Counted from the stretch's first letter, positions 7,255 to 16,814 are shown. The stretch: 64,000 nt of DNA from Pseudooceanicola nitratireducens (GCF_900109195.1 NZ_FNZG01000002.1:380191-444190), one strand, 5' to 3'. Numbers and translations are program-made. The notes: generated from the letters alone by a model not told the origin.

Positions 7255-8268
7255 ATGACCGCCCCCCAAGACGACGACCTTGTTGCCCAGATCGAAGCGG
7301 TCGAGGCCAAGCTGGCCACGGCGCGGAAATCCATCGAAAGACGCTTTATCGGGCAGGAAAAGGTGGTCGAGCTGACGCTGGCGGCGCTGCTGTGCGGCGG
7401 ACACGGGTTGCTGATCGGTCTGCCGGGGCTGGGCAAGACCCGGCTGGTGGACGCGCTGTCGACCGTCATGGGGCTGCACGGGAATCGCATCCAGTTCACG
7501 CCGGACCTGATGCCGGCGGATATTCTGGGGTCCGAAGTGCTGGAAACCGCTGCGGACGGGTCGCGCGCTTTCCGGTTTCTGCAGGGGCCGATCTTCTGTC
7601 AGCTGCTGATGGCGGACGAAATCAACCGCGCCAGCCCGCGGACGCAATCGGCGCTGCTGCAGGCGATGCAGGAAAAGCAGGTGACCGTCGCGGGTGAGGA
7701 TCGCGACCTTGGCACGCCGTTCCACGTGCTGGCGACGCAGAACCCGATCGAACAGGAAGGCACCTATCCGCTGCCCGAGGCACAGCTGGACCGGTTCCTG
7801 GTGCAGATCGACGTGGATTACCCCGATCGCGCGACGGAAAAGGCGATCCTGCTGGCCACCACCGGTGTGGAGGAGGACGAGGCGCATCAGGTCTTCACCG
7901 CCGAGGAACTGATCGCGGCACAGAAACTGCTGCGCCGGATGCCCGTGGGGGATTCGGTGGTGGAACAGATCCTGGATCTGGTCCGCGCCTGCCGCCCCGA
8001 CGATCCCGCCGCCTCGGCCCGGGTGCGCGAAACCGTCAACTGGGGCCCCGGTCCGCGCGCCGCGCAGGCGCTGATGATGACCGTCCGGGCGCGGGCGATG
8101 CTGAACGGGCGGCTTGCCCCCTCGACCGAGGATGTGGTGGCCATGGCCCGCCCGGTTCTGTCGCACCGCATGGGGCTGAACTTTGCCGCACGGGCGCGGG
8201 GCGACAGCCTGGCCAGCCTGATCGAGGAAACCGCCGCCGCCGTCACCGGCCAAGAGGCCGCCGCGTGA
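7255..8268 (+). CDS. MoxR-family AAA+ ATPase
   Basis: AAA+ chaperone-like ATPase of the MoxR family, 337 residues, thought to act with VWA or DUF58 proteins in remodelling or maturing protein complexes. Walker A is GLPGLGKT (55-62), Walker B LLMADEINRA (117-126), sensor 1 ATQNPIEQEGTYPLPEAQLDRF (from 160). ATG 7255 is chosen over upstream in-frame starts because GGAG lies nine bases before it and the N-terminus then matches the family. It is the first of four plus-strand genes: moxR, DUF58, DUF4159, membrane protein. Its stop overlaps the next start (GTGA at 8265). The client of the complex is unknown. Confidence 0.94.
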   Translation: MTAPQDDDLVAQIEAVEAKLATARKSIERRFIGQEKVVELTLAALLCGGHGLLIGLPGLGKTRLVDALSTVMGLHGNRIQFTPDLMPADILGSEVLETAADGSRAFRFLQGPIFCQLLMADEINRASPRTQSALLQAMQEKQVTVAGEDRDLGTPFHVLATQNPIEQEGTYPLPEAQLDRFLVQIDVDYPDRATEKAILLATTGVEEDEAHQVFTAEELIAAQKLLRRMPVGDSVVEQILDLVRACRPDDPAASARVRETVNWGPGPRAAQALMMTVRARAMLNGRLAPSTEDVVAMARPVLSHRMGLNFAARARGDSLASLIEETAAAVTGQEAAA

Positions 8269-9209
8269 GCCAGGACCCCGTCCTTTTCCCTTCTGAAGGC
8301 CCCGTTTCCGGCGAAGGCTCCCGTTCCGGCGAAGGCACGGCCGCGCGCCAGCTGCGCGAACGGGCCGAGGGCCAGGCCGCCAGCCTGCCGCCGCTTCTGG
8401 CGCGGGCCGAACATCTGGCCGGCACCGTCCTGCTGGGGGATCACGGCCGCCGCCGGTCGGGGATGGGGGATGACTTCTGGCAGTATCGCCCGGTTCAGCC
8501 CGGCGACCCGCGCCGCTGGATCGACTGGCGCCGCTCGGCCCGGTCGGACGACCGCTACGTGCGGGAACGGGAATGGCAGATCGCGCAATCGGTGATGCTC
8601 TGGGTGGATCAGGCGGCCTCGATGCGCTTTGCCTCGTCCGCCGACGTGCCCGAGAAATCCGAACGCGCGCGGCTGCTGGCGCTGGCGACGGCGATCCTGC
8701 TGATCCGGGGTGGCGAACGGGTCGGTCTGACCGGCACGCTTTTGCCGCCGCGCCGCGCCCGCAACCAGATCCTGCGGCTGGCCGAATTCTTCAGCCGGGC
8801 CGAGGCCGGGGACTACGGGGTGCCTGAACACCGGGCGATGATCCCCAATGCCCGTGCGCTGTTCGTGTCGGATTACCTGGGCGATATGGACGAGGTCGAA
8901 CTGGCCCTGACCAAGGCCGCCGACCGGGGCATTCGCGGCGTGCTGCTGCAGGTGCTGGACCCGGCGGAAGAGGGTTTCCCCTTCAAGGGGCGGACGATCT
9001 TCCAGTCCATGGGCGGCACGCTGGAACATGAAACGCTGAAGGCTAGCGAATTGCGCGACCGTTATCTGGCGCGGCTGGCGGACCGCAAGGACCGGCTGCA
9101 GGCGCTGTCGCGCGCGACCGGTTGGCAATACCTGCTGCATCACACCGACGCTTCGGCGCAATCGGCGCTTCTGACGATCTATCAGGCGCTGGACAGGGGT
9201 ACGGCATGA
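8265..9209 (+). CDS. DUF58 domain protein (MoxR partner)
   Basis: A 314-residue protein with the DUF58 signature RSGMGDDFWQYRPVQPGDPRR followed by WIDWRRSARSDDRYVREREW (residues 64-104). DUF58 proteins are partners of MoxR ATPases, and their C-terminal half resembles a von Willebrand factor A fold. Unlike many family members there is no long N-terminal membrane hairpin: the first 30 residues are a low-complexity SGEG repeat, so it is likely cytoplasmic. The start is GTG at 8265, overlapping the moxR stop by four bases, with no other plausible start. It ends ten bases before the DUF4159 gene. Confidence 0.92.
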   Translation: MSQDPVLFPSEGPVSGEGSRSGEGTAARQLRERAEGQAASLPPLLARAEHLAGTVLLGDHGRRRSGMGDDFWQYRPVQPGDPRRWIDWRRSARSDDRYVREREWQIAQSVMLWVDQAASMRFASSADVPEKSERARLLALATAILLIRGGERVGLTGTLLPPRRARNQILRLAEFFSRAEAGDYGVPEHRAMIPNARALFVSDYLGDMDEVELALTKAADRGIRGVLLQVLDPAEEGFPFKGRTIFQSMGGTLEHETLKASELRDRYLARLADRKDRLQALSRATGWQYLLHHTDASAQSALLTIYQALDRGTA

Positions 9210-9219
9210 GGGGAACCGC

Positions 9220-11991
9220 ATGACGCTTGGCCCGATCGGATTTGCCGCGCCCTGGCTTCTGGTGGCGCTGGCCGCGCTTCCCATCCTGTGGATCCTGCTG
9301 CGGGCGATCCCGCCTGCGCCGATCCGCCGCCGCTTTCCCGGCGTGGCGCTTCTGCTGGGCCTGAAAGACGACGAGAGCGTGACCGACCGCACGCCCTGGT
9401 GGCTGCTGCTGCTGCGGATGCTGGCGGTGGCGGCGGTGATCGTCGGGCTGGCCGGTCCGGTGCTGAACCCGGCGGACGAGGCCGAAACCGGGCGCGGGCC
9501 GCTTCTGGTTGTGCTGGATGGATCCTGGGCCTCGGCCCGTGACTGGCAGGCCCAGGCCGACCTGGTCGACGGTCTTCTGGCCGAGGCCGCACGCCAGGGC
9601 CGCACCGCCGCGATCGCGCGCCTGACCACGCCCGAGGTGCCCGTCTTCCGGGCCGCCGACACCTGGCGCGCCCGGGTGCCCGGCTTTGATCCCCGCGCGT
9701 GGGAGCCAAGCGCGCGGGACATGGAGGCCGTGGCCCAGGCCCTGCCAGACACGGATTTCGACACCTACTGGATTTCCGACGGGCTGGACCGCGCGGGCCG
9801 CTTCGGGCTGCTGAATGCGCTTGAGGCGCGCGGCACGGTCACGATCTACGAAAGCCCGCGCCCGGCGCTTGGCCTGCGCCCCGTGGTGATCGAGGACGGC
9901 GCCCTGGCAATCAGCGCGGTGCGTCCGCTGCCGCTGGCCGCGCGCGAGATCACAGTGCAGGCCATGGGCCGCGATCCGGCGGGAACCATGCGCGTGCTGG
10001 CCAACCTGCCGATGACCTTCGAAGACGGCGCGACCGAGGCCACGGCCGCCCTTTCCCTGCCGGCTGAACTGCGCGCCCGCGTCACCCATCTGGCCATCGC
10101 CGGGGAAGACAGCGCCGGGGCCACCACCCTGTCGGACGACAGTTTCCGCCGGCGCGAGGTCGCTTTGATCGGCACACGGCAAGAGGGCGAGACGCTCGAT
10201 CTGCTGTCGCCGATGCATTACCTGCGCAAGGCGCTTGCGCCCTCGGTCGACCTTCTGGAAGGGCCGTTGACGGATGTTCTTCCGGCCAATCCAGACGTGA
10301 TCGTGCTGGCCGATGTGGCCGCGCTGTCGCCGGGCGAGGTGCAGGACCTGACCGACTGGGCCGAGGGCGGCGGGCTGCTGCTGCGCTTTGCCGGGCCGCG
10401 CCTGGCCGCCAGCGATGTCAGCCGCGAGGCCGAGGATCCCCTGCTGCCCGTGCGCCTGCGCGCCGGGGGCCGCAATGTCGGCGGAGCCATGAGCTGGGGG
10501 GAACCCAAGACGCTGGCCGCCTTCGACACCGGCAGCCCCTTTGACGGGCTTTCGGTACCTGGTGACGTCACCGTCTCCAGCCAGGTCATGGCGCAGCCCG
10601 ATCCGTCGCTGTCGGACCGGGTGATCGCGCGGCTGACCGACGGCACGCCGCTGGTGACGCGCAAGGAGATCGGCCAGGGGCAGGTGGTGCTGTTCCATGT
10701 GACGGCCAATGCCGAATGGTCGACGCTGCCGCTTTCGGGGCTGTTCGTCGAGATGCTGGAACGGCTGTCGGTGTCCTCTTCGACCGCGCGCCCCGAGGCG
10801 GGCGATCTGGCAGGCACGACCTGGGCCCCGATCCAGATCCTGGGCGCGGACGGGCGGGTCGAGAAGGCCGGCGCGCTTCCGGGTGTCGCGGGCGAGGATC
10901 TGATCGACGCGCCCCTGGGGGCCGCGCTGCAACCGGGGCTGTATCAAACCGGCGACCGGACCCTGGCGCGCAATGTGCTGGGCACGGGGGCCGAGCTGCT
11001 GCCGGTGCAATGGCCGTCGCGCCTGCGGGTCGAGGGCATGATCCGGGCCGAGGAACAGCCCCTGGGCGGCTGGCTGCTGGGCCTGTCGCTGCTGCTTCTG
11101 GCGGCGGATGTACTGGCCACGCTGGCGCTGTCGGGGCGGCTGACCGGCCCGTCGGTGCGGCGTGTGTCGGGCGGGGCGGTGCTTGCGCTGGCGCTGGCCA
11201 CGCTGACCCCCGGCGCGGTGAAGGCCCAAGACGACGAGGCCCGCGCCCTTGCCGCCACCTCCGAGGTCGTGCTGGCCCATGTGCTGACCGGCAACGCCCA
11301 GGTCGACGACCTGGCGCAGGCCGGGCTGCGGGGGCTTGGGCTGGTGCTGAATTTCCGTACCTCGGTCGAGCCGGCAGATCCGATGGCGGTGAACCTGGAA
11401 ACCGACGAACTGGCGTTCTTCCCATTCCTTTACTGGCCGATCACGCCGGATCAGCCGGTGCCATCCGATGCCGCCTATCAGAAGCTGAACCGCTATCTGC
11501 GCAGCGGCGGCATGATCCTGTTCGACACGCGGGATGCGGATGTTGCGGGCTTCGGGACCTCGGGGCCGAATGGACGCAAGCTGCAGGACCTGGCCGCGCC
11601 GCTGGACATCCCCGCGCTGGAACCGGTGCCCGAGGATCACGTGCTGACGCGGACCTTTTATCTGCTGCGCGATTTTCCGGGTCGTCACATGGGCCGCAGC
11701 GTCTGGGTCGAGGCCGCGCCCCCCGATGCCGAGATGGTCGAGGGCATGCCCTTTCGCAATCTCAACGACGGGGTGACGCCGGTGGTGATCGGCGGCAACG
11801 ACTGGGCGGCGGCCTGGGCGGTGAACGACAGCGGCGGGCCGCTGGTGCCGATCGGGCGCGGCTATGCCGGCGAACGCCAGCGCGAGATCGCCTATCGCTT
11901 TGGCGTGAACCTGATCATGCATGTGCTGACGGGCAATTATAAATCCGACCAGGTCCATGTGCCTGCGTTGCTGGACAGGCTGGGCCAATGA
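9220..11991 (+). CDS. BatA-like membrane protein with C-terminal DUF4159
   Basis: A 923-residue inner-membrane protein. Residues 1-80 hold two membrane helices and the BatA-type start (LGPIGFAAPWLLVALAALP). A von Willebrand-like region follows, then membrane segments near 613-665, and from about 682 the DUF4159 domain (VVLAHVLTGNAQVDDLAQAG, then a YLRSGGMILFDTRDADV core). The metal-ion-dependent adhesion motif expected near residue 100 reads DGSWA instead of DxSxS, so metal binding may be lost. ATG 9220 follows the DUF58 stop by ten bases. The stop overlaps the next gene (ATGA at 11988). Probably part of a membrane complex remodelled by MoxR; the exact role is unknown. Confidence 0.88.
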   Translation: MTLGPIGFAAPWLLVALAALPILWILLRAIPPAPIRRRFPGVALLLGLKDDESVTDRTPWWLLLLRMLAVAAVIVGLAGPVLNPADEAETGRGPLLVVLDGSWASARDWQAQADLVDGLLAEAARQGRTAAIARLTTPEVPVFRAADTWRARVPGFDPRAWEPSARDMEAVAQALPDTDFDTYWISDGLDRAGRFGLLNALEARGTVTIYESPRPALGLRPVVIEDGALAISAVRPLPLAAREITVQAMGRDPAGTMRVLANLPMTFEDGATEATAALSLPAELRARVTHLAIAGEDSAGATTLSDDSFRRREVALIGTRQEGETLDLLSPMHYLRKALAPSVDLLEGPLTDVLPANPDVIVLADVAALSPGEVQDLTDWAEGGGLLLRFAGPRLAASDVSREAEDPLLPVRLRAGGRNVGGAMSWGEPKTLAAFDTGSPFDGLSVPGDVTVSSQVMAQPDPSLSDRVIARLTDGTPLVTRKEIGQGQVVLFHVTANAEWSTLPLSGLFVEMLERLSVSSSTARPEAGDLAGTTWAPIQILGADGRVEKAGALPGVAGEDLIDAPLGAALQPGLYQTGDRTLARNVLGTGAELLPVQWPSRLRVEGMIRAEEQPLGGWLLGLSLLLLAADVLATLALSGRLTGPSVRRVSGGAVLALALATLTPGAVKAQDDEARALAATSEVVLAHVLTGNAQVDDLAQAGLRGLGLVLNFRTSVEPADPMAVNLETDELAFFPFLYWPITPDQPVPSDAAYQKLNRYLRSGGMILFDTRDADVAGFGTSGPNGRKLQDLAAPLDIPALEPVPEDHVLTRTFYLLRDFPGRHMGRSVWVEAAPPDAEMVEGMPFRNLNDGVTPVVIGGNDWAAAWAVNDSGGPLVPIGRGYAGERQREIAYRFGVNLIMHVLTGNYKSDQVHVPALLDRLGQ

Positions 11992-14054
11992 CCGGAGTGC
12001 TGAGCGGAACCATCGTCTTTTCGCCGCTGCTTCCCTGGGCGCTGGTGGCGATCTTTGCCGGTATCGCGCTGGCGGGCGTCGTGCTGGCGGTCTGGCGCGG
12101 GCTGGCGGGCTGGGCCTTCCGCGCGGTGGCGGCGCTGGTCGTGATCGCCGCGCTGACCGGCCCGTCCTGGCGGCAAGAGGACCGCACCCCCCTGACCGAT
12201 ATCGTGCTGCTGGTCGAGGACCGCACCGCGTCGCAGCGGCTGGCGGACCGCGAGGATCAGACCCGGGTCGCAGCCGAGACCCTGGCCGCCCGCATCGCCG
12301 CCCGCCCCAATACCGAGGTGCGGCGCGTGACCCTGCCGGACGGACCGGGCGACGAAGGCACGCGGCTGATGTCGGCGCTGGCCGATGCCCTGGCCGAGGA
12401 ACCGCGCGCCCGGGTCGCCGGGATGATCCTTTTGTCGGACGGGCGGCTGCACGATCTGGACCAGGCCCCCGATCTGCCCGCGCCGCTGCACCTGCTGCTG
12501 ACCGGCCAGCCCGAGGACTGGGACCGCCGGCTGATCGTGCGCAACGCCCCGGCCTTTGCCATCCTGGGCGAAGAGGTCACGCTGTCGCTGCGGATCGAGG
12601 ATACCGGGGCCGCGCCGGAGGCCCCCGAGGTGCCCCTGGACATCTCGGTCGACGGGGGAGAGCCGCAGCGCTTTCTTGTCTCGACCGGGGTGGATCTGGA
12701 ACTGCCGCTGGTGCTGCCCCATGGCGGGCGCAACGTGATCCGGTTCTCGACGCCGGAAGCCGAGGGCGAGCTGACCGCGCGCAACAATGCCGCCATCGTG
12801 CAGATGAACGGCGTGCGCGACCGGCTTCGGGTGCTTCTCGTCTCGGGTGAGCCGCACGCAGGCGGGCGCACCTGGCGCAACCTGCTGAAATCCGACAGTT
12901 CCGTCGACCTTGTGCATTTCACGATCCTGCGGCCGCCGTCGAAACAGGACGGGGTGCCGGTGTCGGAACTGTCGCTGATCGCCTTCCCGACGCGCGAACT
13001 GTTCATGGACAAGGTCGACGACTTCGACCTGATCATCTTTGACCGCTACAAGCGGCGCGGCATCCTGCCGTCGATCTACCTGCAGAACGTGGCCGATTAT
13101 GTCACCCGTGGCGGCGCGGTGCTGGTGGCGGCGGGGCCTGACTTTGCGTCGGCGGATTCGCTGTCGCGCTCTCCGCTGGCCTCGGTGCTGCCGGCGCAGC
13201 CCACATCCGCCCGCGTGATCGAGGAACACTTCCTGCCGCAGGTTTCTGACCTTGGGCGGCGGCATCCGGTGACCTCGGGGCTAGAGGCCGAATGGGATGG
13301 GGATTGGGGCCGCTGGATGCGCCAGATCGACGTGGATGCCACCGACACCAGCGGTGAGGTCGTGATGACCGGCGTCGACGACCGGCCCCTGCTGATCCTG
13401 GACCGCGTGGGCGAGGGGCGCGTGGCGCTTCTGGCCTCGGACCACGCCTGGCTGTGGAGTCGCGGTTACGAGGGTGGCGGCCCGCAGCTGGAGCTTCTGC
13501 GCCGCCTGGCCCATTGGATGATGAAGGAACCCGAGCTTGAGGAAGAGGCGCTGGTTGCCGAAGCCGAAGGCCAGTCCATGCGCATCACCCGCCGCACTCT
13601 GGGCGACAGTGTCGGGGCGCTGACCGTGACCCGTCCCGACGGCACGGAAGAAGAGCTTGAGCTGACCGAGACCGCGCCGGGTTTCTGGACGACCGACTAC
13701 CAGGCCCCTGAAATCGGGCTGTATCGCCTGGCCGAGGGGGATCTGGAAAGCGTCATCGGCATCGGCCCTGCCGCCCCGAAGGAGTTCGAGGAAACCATCG
13801 CCGACGGCAGTGCCTTGGCCCCGCTGGTCGAGGGCACGCGCGGCGGTGTCAGGGCGCTGTCCGACGGCGTGCCCAGCATCCGAGAGGTCCGCCCGGGACG
13901 GCCCGCCGCCGGGCGCGGCTGGATCGGCCTGACCCCGCGCGAGGCCTATGAGACCCGCGACGTGCGCCAGGTGCCGCTGCTGCCGGCCTGGCTGGTGCTG
14001 CTGGTGGCCTCGGCCCTGATCCTGGGCGGCTGGCTGCGGGAAGGGCGGCGCTAG
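11988..14054 (+). CDS. membrane protein of the MoxR operon with glutamine-amidotransferase-like domain
   Basis: A 688-residue protein anchored by two N-terminal helices (about residues 10-58) and one C-terminal helix (about 662-682), with the large middle part probably periplasmic. After the second helix comes IVLLVEDRTASQ, where a von Willebrand-type site would be; Asp78-x-Thr80-x-Ser82 is a variant of the usual DxSxS. The middle region has RVLLVSGEPHAGGRTWRNLL, the start of a class I glutamine-amidotransferase-like Rossmann fold that lacks an obvious catalytic triad. Last gene of the MoxR operon, overlapping the DUF4159 gene by four bases and followed by a terminator. Function unknown. Confidence 0.85.
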   Translation: MTGVLSGTIVFSPLLPWALVAIFAGIALAGVVLAVWRGLAGWAFRAVAALVVIAALTGPSWRQEDRTPLTDIVLLVEDRTASQRLADREDQTRVAAETLAARIAARPNTEVRRVTLPDGPGDEGTRLMSALADALAEEPRARVAGMILLSDGRLHDLDQAPDLPAPLHLLLTGQPEDWDRRLIVRNAPAFAILGEEVTLSLRIEDTGAAPEAPEVPLDISVDGGEPQRFLVSTGVDLELPLVLPHGGRNVIRFSTPEAEGELTARNNAAIVQMNGVRDRLRVLLVSGEPHAGGRTWRNLLKSDSSVDLVHFTILRPPSKQDGVPVSELSLIAFPTRELFMDKVDDFDLIIFDRYKRRGILPSIYLQNVADYVTRGGAVLVAAGPDFASADSLSRSPLASVLPAQPTSARVIEEHFLPQVSDLGRRHPVTSGLEAEWDGDWGRWMRQIDVDATDTSGEVVMTGVDDRPLLILDRVGEGRVALLASDHAWLWSRGYEGGGPQLELLRRLAHWMMKEPELEEEALVAEAEGQSMRITRRTLGDSVGALTVTRPDGTEEELELTETAPGFWTTDYQAPEIGLYRLAEGDLESVIGIGPAAPKEFEETIADGSALAPLVEGTRGGVRALSDGVPSIREVRPGRPAAGRGWIGLTPREAYETRDVRQVPLLPAWLVLLVASALILGGWLREGRR

Positions 14055-14080
14055 GGCGCTGTCACGGCATGTGGAAACAG

Positions 14081-14107
14081 AAAGGCCGGGCGATGACCCG
14101 GCCTTTT
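14081..14107 (+). terminator. intrinsic terminator after the MoxR operon
   Basis: AAAGGCCGGG-N6-CCCGGCCTTT with a short T-run, 26 bases after the stop of the last MoxR-operon gene. Being symmetrical, it may also serve the minus-strand aminotransferase gene that ends at 14139. Confidence 0.85.
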
Positions 14108-14138
14108 GGTGTTCGAATGTTCGGGCTTGCGGCGCGCG

Positions 14139-15320
14139 TCAGGCGCAGACCGTGGCGATGGCCTGGGCCAGGCGGGGGATGTCTTCCTGCGACAGGCCCG
14201 CGATGTTCATCCGACCGTCGCCGATCAGGTAGATCCCATGTTCTTCTCGCAGGATGCGGATCTCGTCCGGGCTGGCCGGCAGGCGCGAAAACATGCCCTT
14301 CTGCGACCCCAGGAAGGCATAGCGGTCCGACCCGGTACGGTCGCGCAGGGCCGTGGCCAGGGCCTGGCGCAGCGCATTGATCCGGCCACGCATCTCGGAC
14401 AGCTGCTGCGACCAGTCGGCGCGCAGGGCAGAATCGTTCAGGATCATCTCGACCGTGCGGGCGCCGTGATCGGCGGGGAAGGAATAGGCCAGGCGGTTCA
14501 GCGTCGTCAGGTTGCCCTGCACCACCCGCGCCTGATCCGCATCGGCGGCGCTGACCAGCACGACGCCGGCGCGGTCGCGGTAGAGGCCGAAGTTCTTGGA
14601 ACAGCTGACGCCGATGATGACCTCGGGCAGGGTGTCGATCATCTGACGGGTCGCCTCGGCATCCGCGTCCAGCCCGTCGCCAAAGCCCAGGTAGGCCAGG
14701 TCGACCAGCACGGTTGCGCCGGTTTCGGCCAGGGTGGCGATGATGCGGTGCCAGTCGGCAGCATTCGGATCGGCCCCGGTCGGGTTGTGACAGCAGCCAT
14801 GCAGCAGCACCACATCGCCCGAGCGCACGGCCGAGAGGTCGGCGATCATGCCGTCGATATCCACCCCGCCGGTCTCGGCGTCGAAATAGCGGTAGGTGAC
14901 GCAGGTCAGCCCGACCGCCTGGATGATCGCGCGGTGATTGGGCCAGGAGGGATCGGGGATATGCACGCGGGCGTCGGGACGCGCCAGGCGCACCAGGTCC
15001 AGCCCCTGCCGGATCGCCCCCGTGCCGCCCACGGTGGCCGCGCCGGCGATGCGCGACATGTCCCGGTCGCCCAGCACCAGGCCCGCCATGGCTTTGATGA
15101 AGGCCGGATCGCCGGACAGGGCGGTATAGCTTTTGGTGGTCTGGCTCTCGACCAGCTGACGTTCGGCGGTCTTCACGGCGTGCATCACCGGGGTGGTCCC
15201 GGCGGCGTCACGGTAGATGCCTATGCCAAGGTCGATCTTGTCGGTACGGGGGTCGGCCCGGAAGGCCTCCATCATGGCAAGGATGGGGTCTTCGGGCTGC
15301 GACTTCAGTCGGTCGAACAT
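14139..15320 (-). CDS. class I aromatic/aspartate aminotransferase
   Basis: PLP-dependent transfer of an amino group between an aromatic or acidic amino acid and 2-oxoglutarate. The 393-residue protein aligns by eye with the AspC/TyrB family: substrate loop YTALSGDPAF (65-74), HNPTG (178-182), Asp207 in VLVDLAYLGFG, PLP lysine Lys242 in SCSKNFGLYRDR, and a C-terminal GRMNIAGL arginine. ATG 15320 starts MFDRLKSQPEDPIL, as in the family. It sits three bases after sseA on the same strand, so the pair is probably one transcript. Cysteine aminotransferase activity of such enzymes would yield 3-mercaptopyruvate, the SseA substrate. Confidence 0.92.
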   Translation of the reverse strand: MFDRLKSQPEDPILAMMEAFRADPRTDKIDLGIGIYRDAAGTTPVMHAVKTAERQLVESQTTKSYTALSGDPAFIKAMAGLVLGDRDMSRIAGAATVGGTGAIRQGLDLVRLARPDARVHIPDPSWPNHRAIIQAVGLTCVTYRYFDAETGGVDIDGMIADLSAVRSGDVVLLHGCCHNPTGADPNAADWHRIIATLAETGATVLVDLAYLGFGDGLDADAEATRQMIDTLPEVIIGVSCSKNFGLYRDRAGVVLVSAADADQARVVQGNLTTLNRLAYSFPADHGARTVEMILNDSALRADWSQQLSEMRGRINALRQALATALRDRTGSDRYAFLGSQKGMFSRLPASPDEIRILREEHGIYLIGDGRMNIAGLSQEDIPRLAQAIATVCA

Positions 15321-15323
15321 GGA

Positions 15324-16184
15324 TCAGTCGCTTTCGGGACCGGTGGCGACGGGCAGGGTGGGGAAGGCCCCCCATTCCGCCCAGGACCCGTCGTAAAGCG
15401 CGTGGTTGCGATGGCCCGTCACCTCGAGCGCGAGGTTGATGATCGCAGCCGACACGCCGGACCCGCAAGAAGTGATCACCGGCGTCTTGCCGTCAACACC
15501 GCGGGCCTTGAAGGCGGCGGTCAGGTCGTCGGGGGATTTCATCGTCTTGTCGGCGTTCAGCAGGTCGCTGAAGGGCAGGGATTTCGAGCCCGGAATATGG
15601 CCCTTGCGCAGGCCGGGGCGGGGTTCGTCCTCGGTCCCTTCGAAACGGGCGGCCGACCGCGCGTCAAGGATCACGGTATCGGCCAGCTTGGAGGCAGCCG
15701 AGACTTGAGTCACGTCCTTGATCAGGTGGTTCTGGCGGCGCACGGTCATGTGGCGGTCGCGGATCACGGGGGGCATGTCTTCGGTCGGACGGCCCTCGGC
15801 CTGCCATTTGGGCAGACCGCCGTCCAGAACGGCGACATCTTCCTGGCCCATCAGGCGGAACAACCACCAGACGCGCGGGGCGGAAAACAGGCCCATGCCG
15901 TCATAGACCACGACCTGGTGGCCGTCACCGACACCCATGGCGCGCATGCGGGACATGAACTTTTCGACCGGCGGGGCCATATGCGGCAGATCCGAGCGGA
16001 GGTCGGAAATCTCGTCGATGTCGAAGAACCGCGCGCCGGGGATATGGGCGGCGTCGTATTCGGCCTTTGCGTCGCGGTTCATCGCGGGCAGGTACCAGCT
16101 GGCGTCCAGCAGGCGCAGATCCGGATCATCCAGATGGGCGGCCAGCCAGTCGGTGGAAACCAGGGTTTTCGGGTCGTCCTGCAT
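15324..16184 (-). CDS. sseA: 3-mercaptopyruvate sulfurtransferase
   Basis: Moves sulfur from 3-mercaptopyruvate to a thiol or cyanide acceptor via an enzyme persulfide. The 286-residue protein has two rhodanese domains. The second bears the active loop CGSGVSA (240-246) with Cys240, the loop type of mercaptopyruvate sulfurtransferases rather than thiosulfate rhodaneses (CRKGVTA). The first domain lacks the cysteine, as usual. ATG 16184 is chosen over an upstream start at 16238: MQDDPKTLVSTDWLAAHLDD fits the family and AGGGAGAG lies just upstream. First gene of a two-gene unit with the aminotransferase. Confidence 0.92.
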   Translation of the reverse strand: MQDDPKTLVSTDWLAAHLDDPDLRLLDASWYLPAMNRDAKAEYDAAHIPGARFFDIDEISDLRSDLPHMAPPVEKFMSRMRAMGVGDGHQVVVYDGMGLFSAPRVWWLFRLMGQEDVAVLDGGLPKWQAEGRPTEDMPPVIRDRHMTVRRQNHLIKDVTQVSAASKLADTVILDARSAARFEGTEDEPRPGLRKGHIPGSKSLPFSDLLNADKTMKSPDDLTAAFKARGVDGKTPVITSCGSGVSAAIINLALEVTGHRNHALYDGSWAEWGAFPTLPVATGPESD

Positions 16185-16337
16185 CACGCTCTCCCTTGTC
16201 GACAGGGGATTGCTACAGCCCGGTGGCCCGCCGTTCAAGGGAAAGGCGGTGTCGTGGCGCTGCGGGGCCCATCTGTGGGCGTTTTGTCAGGTCTCGGCTT
16301 GCCGGGCCCGATCCGCGCACGCACTCCGGCGCGCGCC

Positions 16338-16814
16338 TTAGCCGCTCTGCTTCAGCAGGCGCTGCTTCTGGCGGTTCCAGTCACGTTTCGCGCTGGTGTC
16401 ACGCTTGTCGTGGTTCTTCTTGCCCTTGGCGATACCCAGCTTGATCTTGGCCATGCCGCGATGGTTGAAGTACAGCACCAGCGGAACCAGCGTCATGCCC
16501 TTGCGCGCGGTGGCCTGCCAAAGCTTGGACAGTTCTTTCCGGCTGACCAGAAGCTTCCGGCGGCGGCGTTCCTCGTGTTTGAACATCTTCGCCTGCTCGT
16601 AGGGCGCGATATAGCTGTTCACCAGCCACAGCTCGCCTTCGTCCACGGTGGCATAGCTTTCGGCGATGTTCGATCCGCCCTGGCGCAGGGATTTCACCTC
16701 GGATCCTTCAAGGATGATGCCGCACTCGATATCCTCTTCGATCGCGTAATCGAAGCGGGCACGCCGGTTTTCGGCGATCACCTTGTAGTTCGGGTCTGAT
16801 TTCGTCTTGGCCAT
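16338..16814 (-). CDS. smpB: SsrA (tmRNA)-binding protein
   Basis: Binds tmRNA and brings it to stalled ribosomes for trans-translation. The 158-residue length is normal. Family features: N-terminal [36 protein letters not shown] and [22 protein letters not shown], with the basic tail [16 protein letters not shown] that enters the decoding centre. ATG 16814 begins [16 protein letters not shown]. It is monocistronic in this view, 153 bases upstream (in strand terms) of sseA. No tmRNA gene was recognised in the window. Confidence 0.97.
   Translation of the reverse strand: MAKTKSDPNYKVIAENRRARFDYAIEEDIECGIILEGSEVKSLRQGGSNIAESYATVDEGELWLVNSYIAPYEQAKMFKHEERRRRKLLVSRKELSKLWQATARKGMTLVPLVLYFNHRGMAKIKLGIAKGKKNHDKRDTSAKRDWNRQKQRLLKQSG

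Noticed and set aside
9043-11988. Open frame of 981 codons on the minus strand opposite the DUF4159 gene
   Set aside because: It is rich in Arg, Gln, His and Pro, has no recognisable domain, and covers a gene with clear domains and coupled starts. Long antisense frames are expected at this GC content.
14106-16799. Open frame of 897 codons on the plus strand
   Set aside because: It runs opposite the aminotransferase, sseA and smpB, all well-supported genes, and its product shows no family features.
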